A stretch of 64,000 nucleotides of DNA from Acanthopleura granulata (Eukaryota > Mollusca > Polyplacophora > Chitonida > Chitonidae). Under the pieces are notes generated by a model. The model saw only the letters and a program-made list of their open reading frames with translations. It did no database searches and was not told the origin of the DNA. The stretch covers positions 20,978,520 through 21,042,519 of the forward strand of contig JABBOT010000005.1 in NCBI GenBank assembly GCA_016165875.1, given 5' to 3'. The position numbers and the translations under genes were made by a program. Below are positions 58,075-64,000 of this stretch, piece after piece. Positions within the stretch are counted from its first letter, which is position 1. Each line of letters begins with the position of its first letter.

Positions 58075-58700
58075 GTACAGACAAGTGCTCAAAAAATCAA
58101 AATGTGACAAAATAATCTGCCATTGCACCACTTCATGTTATCTTGCACACTTTGTGTGAGTTTGTTAATCGTATGTCAAATGATACCAGAGTTACCATAC
58201 AATATCCAAAATATGGTCAGCACAAATTTGTGCAAAGGGCAGACAACTCCTTAAACAGATCAAAATGTGAAAAACTATCCTGTCCGTGCACCACTTCTGG
58301 TTATTTTGCAAACTTTGTGTGTGTTTGAGAATCATATGTCAAGTAATAACTGATATTAAATTTTCTGTACAAATTTCCTGCACAAGGGGCAGACAATTCC
58401 TAAAACGGATGAAAAGTTAGCGTGTAAGAGAACAATTGCAGGTCATCTTGCACACCTTATTCGAGTTCAAGACTTGGCACGGACACATGTCATAGGAGCA
58501 AACGGAGGGACAAACAACTCCTGACACCGGAAATGTATTCGGCTTGGGAGTGGAGGGGGATAACCTGACAGAGTACCATTTCGGGTCATTTTACACACTG
58601 TGTGTTAGTTTGAGAATCCTATGCCAATTAATTGTCGAGATATGCCAAGCACAAATTTGATGGCTACAGGAGCGGGACGAACAGACCGGCCTTCATCAAC
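58075..58700. repeat. Degenerate tandem repeat, unit about 120-140 bp
   Basis: About four diverged units share CTTGCACACTTTGTGTGAGT, TTGAGAATCATATGTCAA, AGCACAAATTTGTGCA, AGGGCAGACAACTCC and CAAAATGTGA-type blocks in the same order (near 58140, 58300, 58450 and 58590). Confidence 0.75.
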
Positions 58701-59639
58701 AGGTGGAACATAATTAATTAACCACCAATGAGTGAAACAGATTTTGAAAGTTGAAACTTCTACCTATACTTTAGTTTTTGGCATCCTATAATAAACGACT
58801 TTCACGTATCTCTGAAAAATGCATCAAATTACAAGATTTTACTGCCAGTCTTGACAAACGCATTGCCCATTTCCATCATCTTATCTTATAATAAGAATTT
58901 TTTTTACCAATTCGGCGGAAATAATTATCATAATACACGAAAATTTTAAAAATGCTGCAAAAGATAGCTCTGCCAATAACCGAGAGTTAAGCCTGACTAT
59001 GGACAGCACTTTACGATGGCAATAGCCCCTCCAAATATATGTTTTGCTCTCCCCCCTCCCCCACTCACTTTTTATGGCAAGTGTAAAATTATTTCAACTC
59101 GTCTATACAAAAAAACTACAAAAACGCGTTGCATATATAGGATGTTTATCCCCGCTTCCTATCATAGCAGAAATTGCGCGAAACGTTTCTCGGGCTAGTT
59201 GCAAGCGCCAAGGCTCCAGGGTCCAAGGGTTTCGTGGACCCTCGCTTACTGAACTGGGATATAGTAAAATTCCATTACTTTCAACACCACGTCGAACTTA
59301 TATGACCTGCCATAGAAAATGAAAAATACGCATTGTCTGTGTCCTATCATAGTTTTAGTCACCAATAGATCGTCAAAAACTATTTTTCGACTAAATGTAT
59401 TCCAGGGCCTTGACCGCTTTGGGATCCTAGATTACTTGCCTGCGACACTTGTTCCGCTACTTCAGCACCCCAAATTATTTGACGTTCCCCGGAAAAACAC
59501 TTTAACATAAGTTCATATCAGAATTTTAGTGGCATGAATCATCTCTTCGGTATTCCAAAATCCAGACCTTCGACGGTCTCTAGCGGATCCTAAACCCGTG
59601 CCTGTTGGACAGGATGGTATTTCCTCTGCTTCAACCAAC
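58701..59639. other. Unannotated stretch upstream of gene B exons
   Basis: No exon equivalent to A1 and no repeat recognised. Confidence 0.5.
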
Positions 59640-59800
59640 CATACCGTACTTGGGAAAGTCTGCCAGCAACCTGCCGATAGTCGTGGGTGTCCCCGGGTTC
59701 TGCCCGGTTTCCTCTCACCATAATGCTGGCCGCCGTCGTATAAGTGAAATATTCTTTAATACGGCGTAAAGCACCAATCAAATAAATAAATGAATAAATC
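59640..59800 (+). repeat. SINE family 1, 3' half
   Basis: AGTCTGCCAGCAACCTGCCG, GTTCTGCCCGGTTTCCTCTC, CGCCGTCGTATAAGTGAAAT, GCACCAATCAAATAAATAAA. Confidence 0.92.
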
Positions 59801-61065
59801 AACCACCCATATTCCACAACGGTTTGGTCAGTTTAAACTAAATCCACCTTAAAATACGTTAGACATTCGAATTCGTGTACATAGGAATTCGACTTAAATG
59901 AAGAAGGAAAGCTGTATGCCTTTATATACTAGCAATTTACAGAGGTAAATTTACTGAGAACACATCACTAGTCGTGCAGTCTTCTTTCGAGGCGCATTAG
60001 AGGCCGCCCCTGGACCCTCGCTCAATTTGCTGCGAGTGTCCAACACCCTTTTTCGGGGTAGAAAACGGTAAATCTTGTTTAAGATTACCAACATTCCATA
60101 CCCTTATTAAAATCTACCCTACCATTACATAGGCAAGGGCATTTTTACATCTTTCTATGTTTCTAAAAGGTCCCTTTGTCAGGGGAGAAATAACAGAAAA
60201 TGCCCAAACTGGTTTTGTGCTGGAACGCGTGACTAACCTTCATACCCTTAAGCGAACAAATCCTTGTAGTAAATGTATGCAATGCGAATGCGAAATAAGA
60301 AAACTGCAAATTATTACATCCCGAAAAGAGCTGGAAAATCAACCCTACCTACCATATTTACAAACAATGGCTTCAACAGTAGACTCGTGTAAATGTGTTT
60401 ATTTTTCCTTGCGTAACACACATTCTGTGAAGAAGGATTTGTTAAAATTTGATGACAAGCAGCACTAGAAACTGTAGATGGGAATGGCTTCCAGTCAGTT
60501 TTGCCCAGATTGAAATCTAGGCGTCGAAACCGACATTCGCATATCAGCCGTCACCTTAAATGGACGTTCGGGATCAATAACCGCAAGACTACCTTCTAAA
60601 AACGACAAATAACACAAACCCACAAAGAGCTAAGAAAATATAGAAATACAAAATTAGGATAGACTGATGCAAAGAGAAGCAGTCAACATTTTTCAATGAT
60701 GACGAAAATAAGTAACGAGTGTTGTACGGATGAATAAAATCAGTATCCAAATCGTGTACCAATTAAGTATATACGGAAGTTTTAAATTCAGACTTCCGAG
60801 ATGTATCTCTACTTTAAAGAGTGAAATGTTGGCGATGGTCAGTTGACTGATCACTTATCATTTGTAATATTTAGCAGCATAAATACATATTTATTGATTG
60901 ACTGCTTTCCACTGGCGGCAATGGAGGGAATAAAGCACAGGGAACACTATCCCAATAAAGTTATTTCCTGTACTAACATAAAAGTATAGGCCATACCTAA
61001 CTGCGAGGTATATGTATTACATCATACTTATCATACTTAGAGACAGAACAATATATGAATTATAT
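59801..61065. other. Unannotated stretch
   Basis: Contains a 103-codon plus-strand open frame (60157-60468, with CSKCMQCEC) that I cannot assign and think is chance. Nothing else recognised. Confidence 0.4.
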
Positions 61066-61735
61066 GGAAAGAAATATGTGTGCATGGAGATAAGAGAGAT
61101 GTAGGATCAGAAAATAAATCTGTGCATGGGGATAAGAGAGAGATGTAAGATAAGGAAATAAACATGTGCATGCAGATCAGAGAGCGAAAGAAATCTAACA
61201 TATGGAAATAAACGCGTGCATGGAGATCAGAGGGTGAGAGGGATGTAAAATGAGAAAATAATCTTGAGCATGGGGATCAAAGAGAGAGATATGTAACATA
61301 AGGAAATAAACGTTTAGATCGGGATCAGAGAGCGAGAGAGATGTAACACAAGGAAATAAACATCTGCATGGAGATCAGCGGGCGAGAGAGAAGTAACATT
61401 AGAAATAAACGTGTGCATGGAGATCAGGGTTCGAGAGAGATGTAACACAAGGAAATAAACGTGTGCATGGAGGTCACAGAGCTAGAGAGATGTAACAGAA
61501 GGAAATAAACATGTGCAAGGAGGTCAGAGGGCGAGAGAGATGTAACATAAGAAATAAACCTGGGCCTGGGGATCAAAGGGAGAGGTATAAGGAGAGATCA
61601 GGAAACAAATGTGTGCATGGGGATTAGAGAAAGAGATATAACATAAGAAATAAACGTGGGTCTGGGGATCAAAGAGAGAGATAAAAGGAGAGATCAGGAA
61701 ACAAATGTGTGCATGGGGATCACAGAGAGAGGACT
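61066..61735. repeat. Minisatellite, unit about 46-50 bp, about 14 copies
   Basis: Unit consensus: GTGCATGGAGATCAGAGAGC, then GAGAGAGATGTAACATAAGG, then AAATAAAC. Units diverge by several substitutions and small indels. The last third shows a dimeric higher-order form (GGCCTGGGGATCAAAG...CAGGAAACAAATGTGTGCAT) repeated from about 61560 and 61650. Confidence 0.95.
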
Positions 61736-62005
61736 GTCCATATTTGGATACTGGTCCTAATTATAACAAGATTATGACCTCTTTTCATAGTGTAGTATGG
61801 GTTTCTGAGAAATGTATCAATGCCTTTTAATCCGCCAAAATTTACCTCTTTAGCCGATCTCCAGCCAGCCGGCCGGTCATAGATGGCCAACCAAAGGCTG
61901 GCTGGGCTAAATACCCTGGGGATTCGAATCAAAACGATATAAATTTCGAGATGGATTAGCGCTACACAGAAGCAGATATACTGTTGTATCAATTTAATAT
62001 CAAAG

Positions 62006-62925
62006 TGTGTTACGAGCCCCGTCTTTGAAATAATGTGTTGTATTTTTTATTTATTTTGCGGTAACTGGGTCAGTGTCTGACCTATATTTTTCACTCTGTG
62101 TACGTTTTGACCTGTACTGGAATTTAGTCGCGTTTTTCGTTTCATTGCACATGTTCTGGAAAGATGTGTCCATGTTGTAAAAATGATTTTCTTAAGTTTA
62201 GTCTATAAATATGAGCGACGAAGTTAGAAGTTTCGTAGTCTTTCACTCAAGTCCATTTGAGAGCAGTCATATTTATCCTCGTCCACTTAAAAACGTATTT
62301 TGTAGGTTTGCAAATATCGGCTTTCATGCCATTCGACATATGTCAATTTGTTCTCCATTTTTCTGTACGTAGTACTTTGTGAGCTATTTTCCGAGACGTT
62401 ATTTTGGAGCTTGTATCGCTTATTGCCTCTCAGTGAGATTACGTACATTTCATCCCACTATACCCTGAAAGGGATTCTGAGGACTGAAACATACATCGCC
62501 AGCGCAGCATAACTGACGCTATTGTCAACCGGTCCTCGATGAACAGTTGCTTATGGCCAGGCAGTTGGATATTAAAACCATCGTCGGCCTACCGTGCCCG
62601 CTGCTATTCGTCACTATAGGACTGTCATCCTTCGATTTGAGAATTCTAAAAAAACTGTGGTTTCTATATTTACGTAGACTAACTTGACTTTGGAAGCCGG
62701 AATATCCCATCCGGATTTGGACGTTATCATCAATAAGAAACTATATATTTTGTAAATATCTGTATTGATTTTTATGTTATTGTCAGTGGTACAATTTATC
62801 TATTTTGTTCAAATATATGTACTGAACTTAATCAAGCGTCCTCCGTGTTTGTTTGATCTTGTGTAAGGCCTGTCGATGCCTGAGAGTTGAATAAGCCGTT
62901 TGTTTATCAGTTTTCCTCGCCCATA
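62006..62925 (+). mobile_element. Possible LTR-like block
   Basis: Begins TGTGTTACGAGCCCCGTC, has a TATA-like CTATAAATATGAGCG near 62204, and is followed at 62928 by TGGTACCCTTACAAGTGGGC. That last sequence resembles the primer-binding region after a 5' LTR of a Gypsy- or BEL-type element. No second LTR, gag or pol is visible to 64000, and the terminal TG...CA cannot be fixed. This could be ordinary unique DNA. Confidence 0.25.
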
Positions 62926-63639
62926 GTGGTACCCTTACAAGTGGGCGACGTTGAGGTTTTATGACACCGATATCGCAGACATTTAATTCTGAGTTTTCAG
63001 ACCACGAATTTGATCTTTGTCCAAGCATTTGCAGCCGAACTGGCGATACGCACGAATAAGCTATACCGGTAGCTTTATACTCTGTTACACTGTGTATTTT
63101 GTGTGTTTATCTCACAATTTAATATTTATTTATTTCGAGTCGACTGCGGCCCCATAAGCTGTAATATGGCGAGAGCAGATATGCTTTTGGTGGGTACAAA
63201 AACCTCCCGTCTTGTACCGTAAATCCACGCCTTCCTGATGGTCAAATACTCTACAGAAGTGAAAAACAAACCAACCTCAGGACCCTTCGACGATCTGTTT
63301 TTTCAACCGTTTGCAGAACAGAAAACCTTTTGCTGGAGAAATTAGCTATGCCTGTCGTCGCTCCTGAAGGTTTTTAACACTGATTTAAATGGCGAAACTC
63401 TGACGGCTCATAAAAGTGGGACATGTATATCGTAATTTGACAGAGAGTACCAAGTGTTGCCAGAAAAAATGTATAAAATCAGCCTCATTATCTAGAGATT
63501 TTATATGCTATATTACTCAGATTAATGTACACTTTTTAAATATTTCTTAATCTCAATAAAACAATATATACAGGGGTATCAAATTATGAATACATGCTAA
63601 ATGTGAAAACTAATCCCATAAGGCACGACACGTGAGTAG
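62926..63639. other. Unannotated stretch
   Basis: No gene recognised. Confidence 0.4.
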
Positions 63640-63715
63640 GCCTACATGGAGATCATAGAGATATGTACCATACGAAAAAACATGTAAGCATGGCGGTCAG
63701 AGAGAGAGAGAGAGT
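63640..63715. repeat. Outlying units of the 61-kb minisatellite
   Basis: ACATGGAGATCATAGAGATA, TGTACCATACG, then AAGCATGGCGGTCAGAGAGA: about one and a half units, 1.9 kb beyond the main array. Confidence 0.75.
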
Positions 63716-63909
63716 GATGACTTTCTTATTTGGACTTGAAAAATGAAGTTTTTCATCAAACTTGTCACCTAAAGCAAACCAAGAGTCCGAGTGAGAGAAC
63801 CTACAAATTCCCTGCCCAAGGTCGGGTTGAACTCGAATCAACGGTTATCCACATTATCGATCTTTATTGTTCTTAATGGACAGTACATCGGAGGTAATTT
63901 CTTTACTTA

Positions 63910-64000
63910 CTATTTGGTTCTTTACACCGTATTCAAGAAAATTTCACTTATATATAGGCGGAGAGAAATGTGGCAGGGGGGCAGAACCCGGAGAAGCCCA
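63910..64000 (-). repeat. SINE family 1, cut by the window edge
   Basis: TTACACCGTATTCAAGAAAA, TTTCACTTATATATAGGCGG and GGCAGAACCCGGAGAAGCCC match the reversed family 1 tail and body. Confidence 0.8.

Noticed and set aside
60157..60468. 103-codon plus-strand frame with CSKCMQCEC
   Set aside because: No domain match, splice context or paralogous copy; plausible by chance at this base composition.
57678..64000. A gene B equivalent of exon A1
   Set aside because: Searched for the antisense of NLYWVDG, GVVYVADLK and IAVDPTR patterns; none seen, so not reported.
1..64000. CRISPR, operon, ribosome-binding or prophage features
   Set aside because: The window is clearly eukaryotic with spliced exons; no such structure is present.

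Overview
This 64 kb window is animal genomic DNA, not bacterial. Its genes are split into short exons with GT..AG introns, it is AT-rich, and it carries many dispersed tRNA-derived SINE-like repeats. The repeat style and gene type suggest a marine lophotrochozoan, most likely a mollusc; that placement is inference. No tRNA, rRNA, CRISPR or bacterial-type feature was seen.

The only confidently recognised protein-coding content is two tandem paralogous genes on the minus strand. Both encode LDL-receptor-related (LRP-like) extracellular receptors built from six-bladed YWTD beta-propellers alternating with EGF-like domains. Gene B (37992-57677, transcribed leftward, 5' end probably beyond 64000) has 17 visible exons, numbered B2-B18: the end of propeller 1, EGF1, propeller 2, EGF2, propeller 3, EGF3, one transmembrane helix and a short cytoplasmic tail with a stop codon. 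Gene A (5201-25830) has 16 visible exons, A1-A16: complete propeller 1 through EGF3. Its signal-peptide exon was not found in the 12 kb between the genes, and no transmembrane or tail exon was found to its left. Of the 15 exon pairs shared by A and B, 13 have identical lengths, two differ by one codon, and all intron phases agree. Parts of the introns also align, so the pair arose by segmental duplication.

Layout: 1-3007 near-identical 1030-bp tandem array; 3148-3419 possible plus-strand exon; 5201-25830 gene A with a decayed Tc1-type transposon (6352-7372) in an intron; 25831-37991 intergenic, mostly repeats and sequence I do not recognise; 37992-57677 gene B; 57678-64000 probable first intron or upstream of gene B, with minisatellites and an LTR-like block.

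Mobile and repetitive DNA: SINE family 1 (about 17 copies or fragments), SINE family 2 (5 copies or fragments), a MITE with long inverted termini around a GAGTTCGAACTC palindrome (3 copies), a roughly 0.5 kb element D rich in TGACGTCA motifs (3 copies), a 427-bp foldback element with a candidate 9-bp target duplication whose empty site survives in gene A, and several minisatellites. Comparing the paralogous introns dates several insertions to after the gene duplication.

How the genes work together: both products would be cell-surface or secreted ligand-binding receptors of the LRP type. Gene B ends in an unusually uniform Val/Ile membrane helix, a tetra-arginine stop-transfer and a roughly 32-residue tail without the NPxY endocytosis motif. 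Gene A as visible lacks a membrane anchor.
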